Source of the DNA: Sphingomicrobium marinum
GTDB taxonomy: Bacteria; Pseudomonadota; Alphaproteobacteria; Sphingomonadales; Sphingomonadaceae
DNA length: 64,000 nt
Direction: 5' to 3'
Assembly (NCBI RefSeq): GCF_026157105.1
Contig: NZ_JANPVQ010000001.1
Coordinates: 1,853,501 to 1,917,500, forward strand
The notes under the pieces are model-generated. The model did no database searches, was not told where the DNA came from, and saw only the letters and a program-made list of their open reading frames with translations. Of this stretch, positions 23,426-32,386 are shown piece after piece. A program made the translations under genes and the position numbers. Every line of letters begins with the position of its first letter. The stretch's first letter is position 1.

Positions 23426-24220
23426 TCAGACCGCGACCGGCGCCTTGATATGCGGATGCGGATCGTAATTTTCGAAGCTGAAATCGTCGGGCTGGTAATC
23501 GAACAACCCCTGCCCGCGATCCTTGATTGTCAGCCTCGGGAGCGCACGCGGTTCGCGCGCCAGCTGGGTCTTCGCCTGTTCCAGGTGGTTGGAATAGAGA
23601 TGCACATCGCCCCCGGTCCAGACGAAATGTCCGGGCTCGAGGCCGGTTTCACGCGCCAGCATATGGGTCAGCAGGGCATAGGATGCGATATTGAACGGTA
23701 CGCCCAGAAACAGATCTGCGGAGCGTTGGTAGAGCTGCAGGCTGAGCTTGCCGTTGGCCACGTGCGTCTGGAACAGGCAGTGGCATGGTGCCAGCGCCAT
23801 GTCAGGCTGTTCGGCGGGGTTCCATGCGCTCACCACCTGGCGGCGCGACGCAGGATCCTCGCGGATCAGCTTTATCAACTCCTCGATCTGGTCGACGGTG
23901 CGGCCGTTGCCGCCTTCGAACCGGCGCCATTGCTTGCCGTAGACTGGCCCGAGATCACCGTTTTCGTCGGCCCACTCGTCCCAGATGCTGACCTTGTTGT
24001 CCTGCAGATATTTGACGTTCGTATCGCCGTTGAGGAACCACAGAAGCTCGACGATGATCGAGCGCAGGTGCAGCTTTTTGGTGGTCAGCAGCGGGAAACC
24101 CTTGGCGAGATCGAAGCGCATCTGCGCACCAAAGACGCTGAGCGTACCGACGCCGGTGCGGTCATCCTGGGAAGCGCCCTCATCGAGGATTCGCTGCATC
24201 AAATCGAGATATTGTCGCAT
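23426..24220 (-). CDS. thyA: Thymidylate synthase
   Basis: ThyA, 264 residues (the same length as the E. coli enzyme), methylates dUMP to dTMP with 5,10-methylene-tetrahydrofolate. The nucleophile segment [10 protein letters not shown], the folate/dUMP-binding SGDRLKG-equivalent arginine-rich region ([14 protein letters not shown]), the [14 protein letters not shown] helix and [11 protein letters not shown] are all intact. It is the last large gene of the leftward amiC-mrcA-prfB series, 24 nt after the methyltransferase. No folA is adjacent, unlike in many bacteria. Confidence 0.97.
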   Translation of the reverse strand: MRQYLDLMQRILDEGASQDDRTGVGTLSVFGAQMRFDLAKGFPLLTTKKLHLRSIIVELLWFLNGDTNVKYLQDNKVSIWDEWADENGDLGPVYGKQWRRFEGGNGRTVDQIEELIKLIREDPASRRQVVSAWNPAEQPDMALAPCHCLFQTHVANGKLSLQLYQRSADLFLGVPFNIASYALLTHMLARETGLEPGHFVWTGGDVHLYSNHLEQAKTQLAREPRALPRLTIKDRGQGLFDYQPDDFSFENYDPHPHIKAPVAV

Positions 24221-24244
24221 GCGCCAAGAGTAGCGCGACAGTGC

Positions 24245-24946
24245 CTAACTACAAGGCTCGATTTCGCGCGGTTCGGGTCGTTCGCGGGCGATTTGGAAGG
24301 CGGCATAATAAGCATCGGTGCCTTCAAGATCGGCGGTCTGCACGCGTTCGAGCCCTAACGCTGCAAATTCGCAATCGAGTTGCTTCGGAGAGATGCCGTG
24401 GCGCTTTATTGGGCGGTCGGCATCGACCACGATGACCTGCCCGCCTTCAGCCAGGCCCTCACGCAAATTCCACAGAAATTCGTAGGGTTCGGTCACCTCG
24501 TGATAGACATGCACAAGGAAGATCCGATCAAAACTATTGTCGGGCAGGCGCGGATCGTTTGCGGCGCCCAGACGCACCGTCACATTGTCGAGGCTTTCGC
24601 GCTGCACGCGGCGCGCCAGCCGGTCGCGCACGTCAGGCAGGATATCCTGCGCCAGCACGCGGCCTCGATCGCCAACCGCCCGCGCCAGGCGGATGGTATA
24701 ATAGCCCTCGCCCGCACCGATATCGGCGACGCTCATGCCTTCGCTGATGCCCGCCAGTTCCATTACCCGTTCGGCCTCGCCCAGCCGGTCGCGCGCATCC
24801 TCGGTGGAAAAACGGTCGGACACGATCGGTGCGACGTCGCGGCGCGGCAACGGGAAGCCGTCATTGGCATCGCGCGGGTCGCCGCGGCATCCCGCCAGCA
24901 GCGCCAGTGCGAACATAGGAAGGGCGAGCCTATTCGACATCGTCAT
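24245..24946 (-). CDS. Lipoprotein-like class I SAM methyltransferase
   Basis: 233 residues. The N-terminus [20 protein letters not shown] is a signal peptide with lipobox LAGC, and the rest is a Rossmann-fold methyltransferase: motif [17 protein letters not shown], a VLAQDI acidic-turn segment, [16 protein letters not shown] and [10 protein letters not shown]. The family usually acts in the cytoplasm on small molecules, so an exported form is odd because SAM is not known to be available in the periplasm. The start overlaps the prfB 3' end by 17 nt (or 11 nt if the second ATG at 24940 is used), so it is translated together with prfB. Substrate unknown. Confidence 0.75.
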   Translation of the reverse strand: MTMSNRLALPMFALALLAGCRGDPRDANDGFPLPRRDVAPIVSDRFSTEDARDRLGEAERVMELAGISEGMSVADIGAGEGYYTIRLARAVGDRGRVLAQDILPDVRDRLARRVQRESLDNVTVRLGAANDPRLPDNSFDRIFLVHVYHEVTEPYEFLWNLREGLAEGGQVIVVDADRPIKRHGISPKQLDCEFAALGLERVQTADLEGTDAYYAAFQIARERPEPREIEPCS

Positions 24947-26063
24947 CCTCGATCTCGACCTTTTCGCCGGTCACACGCTGCGACAGCGCGGCCGCCATGA
25001 ACTTGTCGAGATCGCCATCCAAAACGTCGCCCGGCGCCGTCGAGGTTACGCCGGTGCGCAAGTCCTTGACCAGTTGGTAGGGCTGGAGGACATAGCTGCG
25101 GATCTGATGGCCCCAGCCAATGTCGGTCTTGGTGGCATTGGTTGCGTTGGCCTCTTCCTCGCGTCGCTGCAGCTCGGCCTCGTAAAGGCGGGCTTTGAGC
25201 ATGTTCAACGCCTCGGCCTTGTTCTTGTGCTGCGACCGGCCGCTTTGCGACGCGACCACGATATTCGTCGGAATATGCGTGATACGCACCGCGCTGTCGG
25301 TCGTGTTCACATGCTGCCCGCCAGCGCCCGAGGCGCGATAGGTATCGATGCGCAGATCGCTTTCGTTGATCTCGACCTCGATGGAATCGTCGATTTCGGG
25401 ATAGACCCAGACCGATGAAAAGCTGGTGTGGCGACGCGCCGAGCTGTCGTAGGGCGAGATGCGCACGAGGCGATGAACGCCGCTTTCCGTTTTCGCATAG
25501 CCATAGGCATTTTCGCCCTTGATGAGCAACGTCGCCGACTTGATGCCTGCCTGCTCGCCCGCGTGATGGTCGATCACTTCGACCTTCATGCCGCGCCGTT
25601 CGGCCCAGCGCGTATACATGCGCTGCAACATTTCGGCCCAATCCTGGCTTTCGGTCCCGCCGGCACCCGCATGGACTTCGATATAGGCGTTATTGCTGTC
25701 GGCTTCGCCTGCCAGCAATGCTGCGACCTTGTCCTTTTCGGCGCGCTCGGCCAGCTGTTCGAGCGCGGTCACCGCTTCCTCGACCAGCCCGTCGTCGCCT
25801 TCGGCTTCGGCCATTTCCATCAGCTCGATCGTATCGGCGAGTTCCTTTTCGATCTTGCGCGTGGCACCGATCGCCTCTTCAAGGCGACCGCGTTCCCGCA
25901 TCAATGCCTTGGCCGCCTTGGGATTGTCCCACAGGGTCGGGTCTTCGGCGGCGTCATTGAGTTCGTCCATGCGCTTCAAGGCCCGGTCCCAATCGAGAAA
26001 CCGGCGGAGGAGCTGCGTGGCGGCAGTGATCTGGTCGGCAGAGGCTTGCGCTTCAGCACGCAT
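24930..26063 (-). CDS. prfB: Peptide chain release factor 2
   Basis: RF2, 377 residues, terminates at UGA and UAA. The peptidyl-release motif GGQ is present ([17 protein letters not shown]), and the codon-recognition tripeptide reads SPY in [15 protein letters not shown] where E. coli has SPF, a substitution I recall from other alphaproteobacteria. The frame is uninterrupted from [10 protein letters not shown], so the programmed +1 frameshift of enteric prfB is absent. It lies in the conserved order mrcA-prfB, 36 nt after mrcA. Confidence 0.96.
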   Translation of the reverse strand: MRAEAQASADQITAATQLLRRFLDWDRALKRMDELNDAAEDPTLWDNPKAAKALMRERGRLEEAIGATRKIEKELADTIELMEMAEAEGDDGLVEEAVTALEQLAERAEKDKVAALLAGEADSNNAYIEVHAGAGGTESQDWAEMLQRMYTRWAERRGMKVEVIDHHAGEQAGIKSATLLIKGENAYGYAKTESGVHRLVRISPYDSSARRHTSFSSVWVYPEIDDSIEVEINESDLRIDTYRASGAGGQHVNTTDSAVRITHIPTNIVVASQSGRSQHKNKAEALNMLKARLYEAELQRREEEANATNATKTDIGWGHQIRSYVLQPYQLVKDLRTGVTSTAPGDVLDGDLDKFMAAALSQRVTGEKVEIEDDDVE

Positions 26064-26099
26064 GATATTGGACTTTCGAAAAGGCTGTTCGCACCGCCC

Positions 26100-28652
26100 C
26101 TAGTAAATCCCGCCTTGCCTTTGCAAGAATTCCGCTTCGTCGGGCTCTTCGGGCGCGGTCTGCTGCGGCCGGATGACCGCCTGCCGTACAGGTGCGAGCG
26201 TAGGCACTTCGTCTTCCTCTTCTTCCTCGTCGCGGCGGAAGGTGCGGCGCGGCTCGGTTTCGGGCTTGAAGGCCTCCCAGATCACCGAAGACGTGCGCTC
26301 CACCGTCGTCGGGAAGGCACCAAAGACGCGACTGCCGGTCACGCGGTCGATGCGAACCATGCGGATGCCTTCGGGCGCCACGAAGGGCGTCTTGGGTGCA
26401 TCCTTCAATGCCGCTTCGGCGAACATCTGGAAGACGGGAGCAGCAGTGCTGCCGCCTTGCGCATATCCGCCCATCGATCGGTTGTCGTCATAGCCGATAT
26501 AGGTGCCGGTCACGATCTCGGGCGTGCCGCCGACGAACCACACGTTTGTGGGGCCGGTCGTCGTTCCCGTCTTGCCGAATAGCGGACGATCGAGGGAGGC
26601 AAGACGCGTCGCGGTGCCGCGTTCGACCACGCCTTGGAGAATATGCACCATCTGGAAGGCGGCCTGTGCATCGACGACCTGTCGGCCGCGTAGCGGCGGG
26701 CGCGGCATCGGTTCGCCATCATAAACCGCCATGTTGCAGCGCTCCATTGCGGCGCAGCGATTGTCAGACCGATAGATGACCTTGCCCGAACGGTCTTGAA
26801 CATAGTCGATGAGGCTCGGCTCCACCGAACGGCCGTTATTGGCGAGGATCGAATAGGCGTTAGTGAGGTCGAGCACCGTGACATCGCCCGCGCCGAGCGC
26901 CGTCGAGAGGAATTGCGGATGCTCGCCCAGCCCGAGCGCAGCGGCGTTGGCGACGATCTTGTCCATGCCCGCCTGGCTGGCGGCGCGCACCGTCATCAGG
27001 TTGCGCGACTGTTCGACGCCCCAGCGCAGCGTCTTGTTACCCGAATAGCGACCATCGAAGTTGCGGAAACACTTGTCGCCCAGCGAAGCACCCTGCCAGA
27101 CGCAGAAGGGCTGGTCGGGGATCAGCGTTGCCGGGGTGAAACCGTTTTCCAGCGCGGTAAGGTAGACGATCGGCTTGAATGCCGATCCCGGCTGGCGCTT
27201 GGCCTGCACCGCACGGTTGAAACTGGAGCCACGCACGTCGAATCCGCCCTGCATCGCCAGGACGCGGCCGGTCTTCGCTTCCTGTGCGACAAAACCGCCA
27301 GATACGAGGGGGATGGAGCGCAATGCATAGCGCCCCTCGCCTTCGTCGCGCACGACGATGATCATGCCCGGTCTGAAGCGCGAAAACGCGGTTCCGCTCT
27401 CGCCGCGTACCGGCATGTTCGCGCTGCTGCGCGGCAACCGTGCAGTCTGCCCACCGACGAAGCCGATGGTCGCGACATTACCGTCCACCGACAGCACGAC
27501 AGCTTTCTTCCAGTCGGCAAAGCCGGTGCCGACCCGCGCGATGCGCAGCTGGCTTTCCCAGTCTTCGTTAAGGTTGATCGTCAGGCCGAGGTCACGCCAG
27601 CCGCGCGGCCCGTCGAACCGGGCGAGTTGCTCGCGCATGGCGACGGCGGCGGCATCCTGCATCTCGACATTCATCGAAGTGCGCACCCACAGGCCGCCCG
27701 CATAGACGCTGTTCTCGCCGTCCTCGGCTCCTTCGCCGTAGCGCGCCATCAGGCGGCGGCGCACTTCTTCCATGAAGTAACCGCCGCGTTCCACGAAGGG
27801 CTGCGCGCTACCGGTCGGAATAGCGGTCAACTCCATCGCAGCCGTGCGCGCGCGGGTCGCCTCGTTAATATAGCCATTCTTGGCCATCTCGCGCAGCACG
27901 TAGTTGCGGCGCTGGGTCGCGCGCTCTTTGTGGCGCACCGGATGATAGTTGGACGGCCCCTTGGGAATTGCTGCCAGATACGCCACCTCGTGCAGGTCGA
28001 GGTCGACCACGTCCTTGTCGAAATAAGCGCGTGCGGCTGCTTGCACCCCGTAGGCATTGCGGCCGAGGAATATCTCGTTGAGATAAAGCGCAAGGATTTC
28101 CTGCTTGGACAGCGTGTCCTCGATGCGAAATGCCAGCAGCGCCTCGCGTCCTTTACGCAGGATCGAATAATCATCGTCGCCGGTCAGGTTCTTGGCGACC
28201 TGCTGGGTGATGGTGGACGACCCGCGGGCGCGCCCGCCGCCCGTCGCCTCGGTCGCGAGGAAATCGGCCACGGCCGCGGCCAGCCCCGGATAATCCAGCC
28301 CGCCATGTGAGAAGAAGGCGGCGTCTTCGGCCGAAATGAAGGCCTGCACCACCATCGGCGGATAATCATCATAGGAGAGTTCGACGCGGCGCTCGCGCGC
28401 ATAGACCCCGATGGGTTCACCATCGTCGCCGCGCACGTTGGTGGGAAGCGCCGGTCGATAATTGAGGATTTCTTCTTCGGTCAGCAGGTCTTTCGACAGA
28501 TAGGCCCAGCTCAGCGACAGGAATGCCAGTCCAGCCAGTGATAGCCAGAACAGAACACGCACCCACTTTTTCTCGCGCCACGGATCGAGGCGCGCGTGCA
28601 CGCGATTGTTGAAGGCCACCAGGTCGGGCATGGGAATGCTGGGCATGTTCAT
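26100..28652 (-). CDS. mrcA: Penicillin-binding protein 1A (bifunctional transglycosylase/transpeptidase)
   Basis: 850-residue class A PBP that polymerises and cross-links peptidoglycan. One N-terminal TM helix (about 31-52); GT51 domain (about 75-250) with EDAAFFSHGGLD and RGSSTITQQVAKNL; an OB/linker region; transpeptidase domain (about 440-740) with the active-site Ser in PGSAFKP (SxxK), EQSRN (SxN) and LFGKTGTT (KTG). The C-terminus has an acidic RRDEEEEEDEVP patch and a Pro/Gln-rich tail. It follows amiC by 48 nt and precedes prfB, an order conserved in alphaproteobacteria. Confidence 0.96.
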   Translation of the reverse strand: MNMPSIPMPDLVAFNNRVHARLDPWREKKWVRVLFWLSLAGLAFLSLSWAYLSKDLLTEEEILNYRPALPTNVRGDDGEPIGVYARERRVELSYDDYPPMVVQAFISAEDAAFFSHGGLDYPGLAAAVADFLATEATGGGRARGSSTITQQVAKNLTGDDDYSILRKGREALLAFRIEDTLSKQEILALYLNEIFLGRNAYGVQAAARAYFDKDVVDLDLHEVAYLAAIPKGPSNYHPVRHKERATQRRNYVLREMAKNGYINEATRARTAAMELTAIPTGSAQPFVERGGYFMEEVRRRLMARYGEGAEDGENSVYAGGLWVRTSMNVEMQDAAAVAMREQLARFDGPRGWRDLGLTINLNEDWESQLRIARVGTGFADWKKAVVLSVDGNVATIGFVGGQTARLPRSSANMPVRGESGTAFSRFRPGMIIVVRDEGEGRYALRSIPLVSGGFVAQEAKTGRVLAMQGGFDVRGSSFNRAVQAKRQPGSAFKPIVYLTALENGFTPATLIPDQPFCVWQGASLGDKCFRNFDGRYSGNKTLRWGVEQSRNLMTVRAASQAGMDKIVANAAALGLGEHPQFLSTALGAGDVTVLDLTNAYSILANNGRSVEPSLIDYVQDRSGKVIYRSDNRCAAMERCNMAVYDGEPMPRPPLRGRQVVDAQAAFQMVHILQGVVERGTATRLASLDRPLFGKTGTTTGPTNVWFVGGTPEIVTGTYIGYDDNRSMGGYAQGGSTAAPVFQMFAEAALKDAPKTPFVAPEGIRMVRIDRVTGSRVFGAFPTTVERTSSVIWEAFKPETEPRRTFRRDEEEEEDEVPTLAPVRQAVIRPQQTAPEEPDEAEFLQRQGGIY

Positions 28653-28700
28653 GTCTCTTATGCGTGCCTCATTAGCGAGCCGATGAACGGCAATAAAGCG

Positions 28701-29567
28701 TCAGTTTGCGGTTCGGGTCGCAAGATCCGCTTCGATCGCGCGTGCCAGCGCCTCGACAAGCGGTGCGCGCCCTTCCCTTGTGGTAAGCCGCTGGGCATCG
28801 ATCGCATTGGTAATATAGCCCGCCTCGACCAGCAGGCCCGGCGCCTGCGACAGGCGCAGCACCACGAAATCGGCGGATTGATGCGGGGTTGGCCGCAGGG
28901 GCACGCTACCTTCGGCACGGCGCAAGACGCGGCGGGCAAGGTCGGCGGAGGCCTGCATCTGTTCGCGCAGCGCAAGGTCGGTCAGCAGCGCGGTCGTCAT
29001 GTCGTCGGCGTTGCTGACAACCCTACCGACCCGTTCGCGCTCCGCGCCGGCACGCGCTGCGGCTTCTGCTGACGAAGCGATGTCGGACAAGGAATAAAGC
29101 GTCACGCCCGTCGCATCGGGGTTGGGCGCGGCATCCATGTGGATCGACAGGAACAGATCGGCCGACAGCCCGCGCGCGATCTCCGCGCGCTGGTCCAGCG
29201 ACAACGTCTCGTCATCGTCGCGCGTGAGAGCAATGCGCACCCGCCCGCGTTCGGCCAGCGCATCGTGGAGTTCCTTCGCCATGGCCAGCGTGAGCCGCTT
29301 TTCGGGCGTGCCGTCCACCCCGGTCGCACCGCCGTCGCTTCCGCCATGCCCCGGATCGATCAGCACCAGCGGCTGGCCGGGCTGGCGCGCCTCGGTGATG
29401 GCGATATCGGTCAAGGGTTTGGGCAAGGCGACCGACAATTCGCCGCGGCGTCCTTCGCCGATCACGGCAAGGTCTTCCGGCCCCTTATCTCGCCCGGCGG
29501 TCTGCGGAATATCGCTGCATCCCGCAAGCAAGGCGAGACTGCCCAAAAGAAACGATCGGATCATCAT
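28701..29567 (-). CDS. amiC: N-acetylmuramoyl-L-alanine amidase, lipoprotein form (AmiC-like, Amidase_3)
   Basis: 288 residues. MMIRSFLLGSLALLAGC is a signal with lipobox LAGC, so the enzyme is probably lipid-anchored. The zinc amidase domain (about 75-285) shows the ligands and catalytic residue in order: IDPGHGGSDGG (His), TPEKRLTLAMA (Glu), LFLSIHMDA (His) and LLVEAGYITN (Glu). It cleaves the lactyl-peptide bond during daughter-cell separation and wall remodelling. There is no AMIN domain. The frame is open to 29600 but the two tandem ATGs at 29567/29564 start the signal. It heads the amiC-mrcA-prfB run and is divergent from rne. Confidence 0.92.
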   Translation of the reverse strand: MMIRSFLLGSLALLAGCSDIPQTAGRDKGPEDLAVIGEGRRGELSVALPKPLTDIAITEARQPGQPLVLIDPGHGGSDGGATGVDGTPEKRLTLAMAKELHDALAERGRVRIALTRDDDETLSLDQRAEIARGLSADLFLSIHMDAAPNPDATGVTLYSLSDIASSAEAAARAGAERERVGRVVSNADDMTTALLTDLALREQMQASADLARRVLRRAEGSVPLRPTPHQSADFVVLRLSQAPGLLVEAGYITNAIDAQRLTTREGRAPLVEALARAIEADLATRTAN

Positions 29568-29921
29568 TTTTGTTTGAGGCACATCAGGGCCACCACGCAA
29601 TACAATTGTGTCGATTTAGTTGCGGGGTCGACACAGCGGTGCTAGGCCCTCCTTGAACCGGGAACTCCCGGTTTTGTGAACGCTTCTACGCGAAGCGTTC
29701 AAGCCTAAGAGGTTGAAGCAGTATGAAGTCACAGGACGTAAAGGCCCGGTTCGCGGTAACGCGCACCCGCCCGTCCCTCGCCGAAGACCCGGCGATGGCT
29801 TCTACAGCAGCAGCAGAAAAATTCGATTTATCGCCCCTGTCCGAACCTACTGCGGACGACTGGGGCCCTGAACAGTTGCGTTTCGATCCTGGAAAGGACG
29901 GACGCATTCGGAGAAAATTTG
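29568..29921 (+). promoter_or_regulatory. rne upstream/leader region with two strong hairpins
   Basis: The 354-nt divergent space between amiC and rne contains AACCGGG-AACT-CCCGGTT (29656-29673) followed by TT, and a perfect 9-bp stem GAACGCTTC-TACGC-GAAGCGTTC (29678-29700). rne leaders are targets of RNase E self-cleavage (feedback control) in enterics, and the length and structure here fit such a leader. A 95-codon ORF (29723-30007) overlaps the start of rne out of frame; it resembles no known protein and I leave it unannotated. Confidence 0.45.
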
Positions 29922-32336
29922 ATGTCAACGCGCATGCTAATCGACGCGCGCCACCCGGAGGAAACTCGGGTCGCGGTCATGAACGGGAACCGGATCGAGG
30001 AGTTTGATTTCGAATCCTCGGAGCACAAACAGCTCAAGGGAAACATCTATCTAGCCAAGGTCACGAGGGTCGAACCCTCGCTCCAGGCGGCTTTCGTGGA
30101 TTACGGCGGCAATCGCCACGGTTTCCTCGCTTTTAGCGAAATCCATCCCGACTATTACCAGATCCCCAAAGCCGATCGCGAAGCCTTGCTCGCCGAAGAG
30201 GCCGAGCACGCCGAGGAAGAGCAGCGCCTGCGCGAAGCCGAAGAGGCCGAGGAAGAAGCCGAGAACGAAGAAGGCGGCGAAGCTCCCGACGAGGCTGGCA
30301 CTGGCAGCGATGCCTCGCCCGTCGATGAAAGCGCCGTCTACGAAGTCCGCAAGAAGCGCCAGAATCTTCGCCGCCGCTACAAGATCCAGGACGTCATCCA
30401 GCGCCGCCAGGTGCTGCTCGTCCAGGTCGTCAAGGAAGAGCGCGGCAACAAGGGTGCGGCGCTCACTACCTATCTGAGCCTGGCTGGCCGCTACTGCGTG
30501 CTGATGCCCAACACCAGTCATGGCGGCGGCATTTCGCGCAAGATTTCCAACGGGTCCGACCGCAAGCGCCTCAAGCAGATCATGGCCGACCTCAAGCTCC
30601 CCAAGAGCATGGGCCTGATCGTGCGCACTGCCGGCCTTTCGCGCACCAAGACCGAAATCAAGCGAGACTTCGACTATCTTGCCCGTTTATGGGACGAAAT
30701 CCGCGAAAAAACGCTGAAAAGCGCGGCTCCCAGCCTCGTCTACCGCGATAGCGACCTGGTCAAACGGGCCATTCGCGATCTCTATTCGCGCGAGATCCAG
30801 GAAGTCGTCGTCGAGGGCGAAGAAGGCTACAAGGCCGCGCGCCGCTTCATGAAACTGCTCATGCCGAGCCACGTCAAACGCGTGAAACAGTATGAGCACC
30901 CCACCCCGATCTTCCAGTCGTACGGGATCGAAGACCAGCTTTCGGGCATGTACAACCCGACCGTACAGCTCAAATCGGGCGGCTATCTTGTCATCAACCC
31001 GACCGAGGCGCTGGTGTCGATCGACATCAACTCGGGGCGCTCGACGCGCGAGCACAACATCGAGCAGACGGCGTTCCAGACCAACCTGGAAGCCGCCGCC
31101 GAAATCGCCCGCCAGCTGCGTCTTCGCGACATGGCAGGCCTTGTCGTCATCGACTTCATCGACATGGAAAAGAATTCCCATGGTCGCAAAGTCGAAAAGG
31201 CGATGAAGGAAGCGCTGAAGTCGGATCGCGCGCGCATTCAGGTCGGTCGCATTTCCAGCTTCGGCCTGATGGAGATGAGCCGCCAACGCCTGCGCACCGG
31301 CGTGCTCGAAGCTTCCACCACCGCCTGCCCGCATTGCGACGGCACCGGGCTGATGCGTACGGCATCCTCGTCGGGCCTCAGCGCGCTGCGCATGATCGAA
31401 GACGAAGCGGCACGCGGCAAGGGCACGGTCATCCTTCTGAAGGCCGGCAACGAAACCGCAATTTTCCTTTTGAACAAGAAGCGCGCCGAACTGGCCGAGG
31501 TCGAGGAACGCTACGGCGTCCAGGTCGAGGTGATGATCGACGACAGCTTCGAAGGCGCCAAGATGAGCGTCGAAAGCAAGGGGCCGCGCCCGCCCAAGGG
31601 CAGCCTGCCACCAAAGCTCAAGATCGAGGACCTCACGGCCGACATCGAAACCGATGACGAGGACGAGGAAGAAGAGGAAACGTCGGAAGACGAACAGCCC
31701 AAGAAGCGCAAGCGCCGTCGCCGTGGTGGCCGTGGACGCCGCCGTCGTGGTGGCGACCAGCCGCAGGAAAATGGCGAAGAGTCCGATGAGCAGGCCGAGG
31801 AAAGGCCCGCCGACGACGATAAGCCCAAGCGCAAGACCCGCCGCAAGAAGGCGGACAACGACGCGGACGACGCCAAGGCGGATAGCAGCGACGACACGGC
31901 GGACGAAGGCGAGGAAAAGCCCAAGACCCGTCGCCGCCCTGCCGCGCGCAAGAAAGCCGCCGACGCCGAAGCGAAGGACGCGGTGAGCGAGGAGGCAAAA
32001 GCCTCGAAGAAGCGCCGCACCACCCGCAAGAAGGCTGACGAAAAGCCCGCCGAGGAAGAGGCCGAGAAGAAGCCGGCCAAGCGCACGCGCAAGAAGCCCG
32101 AAGCCAAGGACAGCAAGGCTGATGACGCCAAGGCTTCCGAGGTAGAGGAAAAGCCTGCGAAAAAGCCTGCGGCCAAAAAGAAGGCACCGGCCAAGAAACC
32201 GGCTGCCAAAAAGGCTGCATCCACGCCGGCCAAGTCGGAAAAGACCGAGGAAAGCGCCAATTCTAACGATAGCAAGGAAAGCGCCGAGGGCGACGGCCCG
32301 CGCCGTACTGGCTGGTGGCAGCGCACCTTCGGTTAA
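29922..32336 (+). CDS. rne: Ribonuclease E
   Basis: 804 residues; endonuclease and scaffold of the RNA degradosome. S1 domain (about 35-165) interrupted by a long acidic insert (roughly 92-140, rich in Glu/Ala); RNase H-like and 5'-sensor parts; catalytic Asp in VSIDINSGRST (D368) and VIDFIDMEK; zinc-link CPHC at 469-472. The C-terminal 270 residues are a low-complexity Lys/Arg/Asp/Glu scaffold ending in RRTGWWQRTFG. A GWW-containing C-terminus is the PNPase-binding site in Caulobacter RNase E. ATG 29922 follows GGAG with 8-nt spacing; the TTG one codon earlier is less likely. Confidence 0.95.
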   Translation: MSTRMLIDARHPEETRVAVMNGNRIEEFDFESSEHKQLKGNIYLAKVTRVEPSLQAAFVDYGGNRHGFLAFSEIHPDYYQIPKADREALLAEEAEHAEEEQRLREAEEAEEEAENEEGGEAPDEAGTGSDASPVDESAVYEVRKKRQNLRRRYKIQDVIQRRQVLLVQVVKEERGNKGAALTTYLSLAGRYCVLMPNTSHGGGISRKISNGSDRKRLKQIMADLKLPKSMGLIVRTAGLSRTKTEIKRDFDYLARLWDEIREKTLKSAAPSLVYRDSDLVKRAIRDLYSREIQEVVVEGEEGYKAARRFMKLLMPSHVKRVKQYEHPTPIFQSYGIEDQLSGMYNPTVQLKSGGYLVINPTEALVSIDINSGRSTREHNIEQTAFQTNLEAAAEIARQLRLRDMAGLVVIDFIDMEKNSHGRKVEKAMKEALKSDRARIQVGRISSFGLMEMSRQRLRTGVLEASTTACPHCDGTGLMRTASSSGLSALRMIEDEAARGKGTVILLKAGNETAIFLLNKKRAELAEVEERYGVQVEVMIDDSFEGAKMSVESKGPRPPKGSLPPKLKIEDLTADIETDDEDEEEEETSEDEQPKKRKRRRRGGRGRRRRGGDQPQENGEESDEQAEERPADDDKPKRKTRRKKADNDADDAKADSSDDTADEGEEKPKTRRRPAARKKAADAEAKDAVSEEAKASKKRRTTRKKADEKPAEEEAEKKPAKRTRKKPEAKDSKADDAKASEVEEKPAKKPAAKKKAPAKKPAAKKAASTPAKSEKTEESANSNDSKESAEGDGPRRTGWWQRTFG

Positions 32337-32386
32337 CCACTACGCCCCTCGGGGCTTCACCGCGCGTTAAGGCGGCGAGGGGAAGG

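Noticed and set aside
24930-26063. Programmed frameshift in prfB
   Set aside because: The frame is continuous from the ATG; no internal early UGA, so this RF2 is made without frameshifting.
29723-30007. 95-codon ORF before rne as a protein-coding gene
   Set aside because: Sequence resembles nothing, it overlaps rne out of frame and its GC pattern is irregular. Kept only as a possible regulatory uORF.
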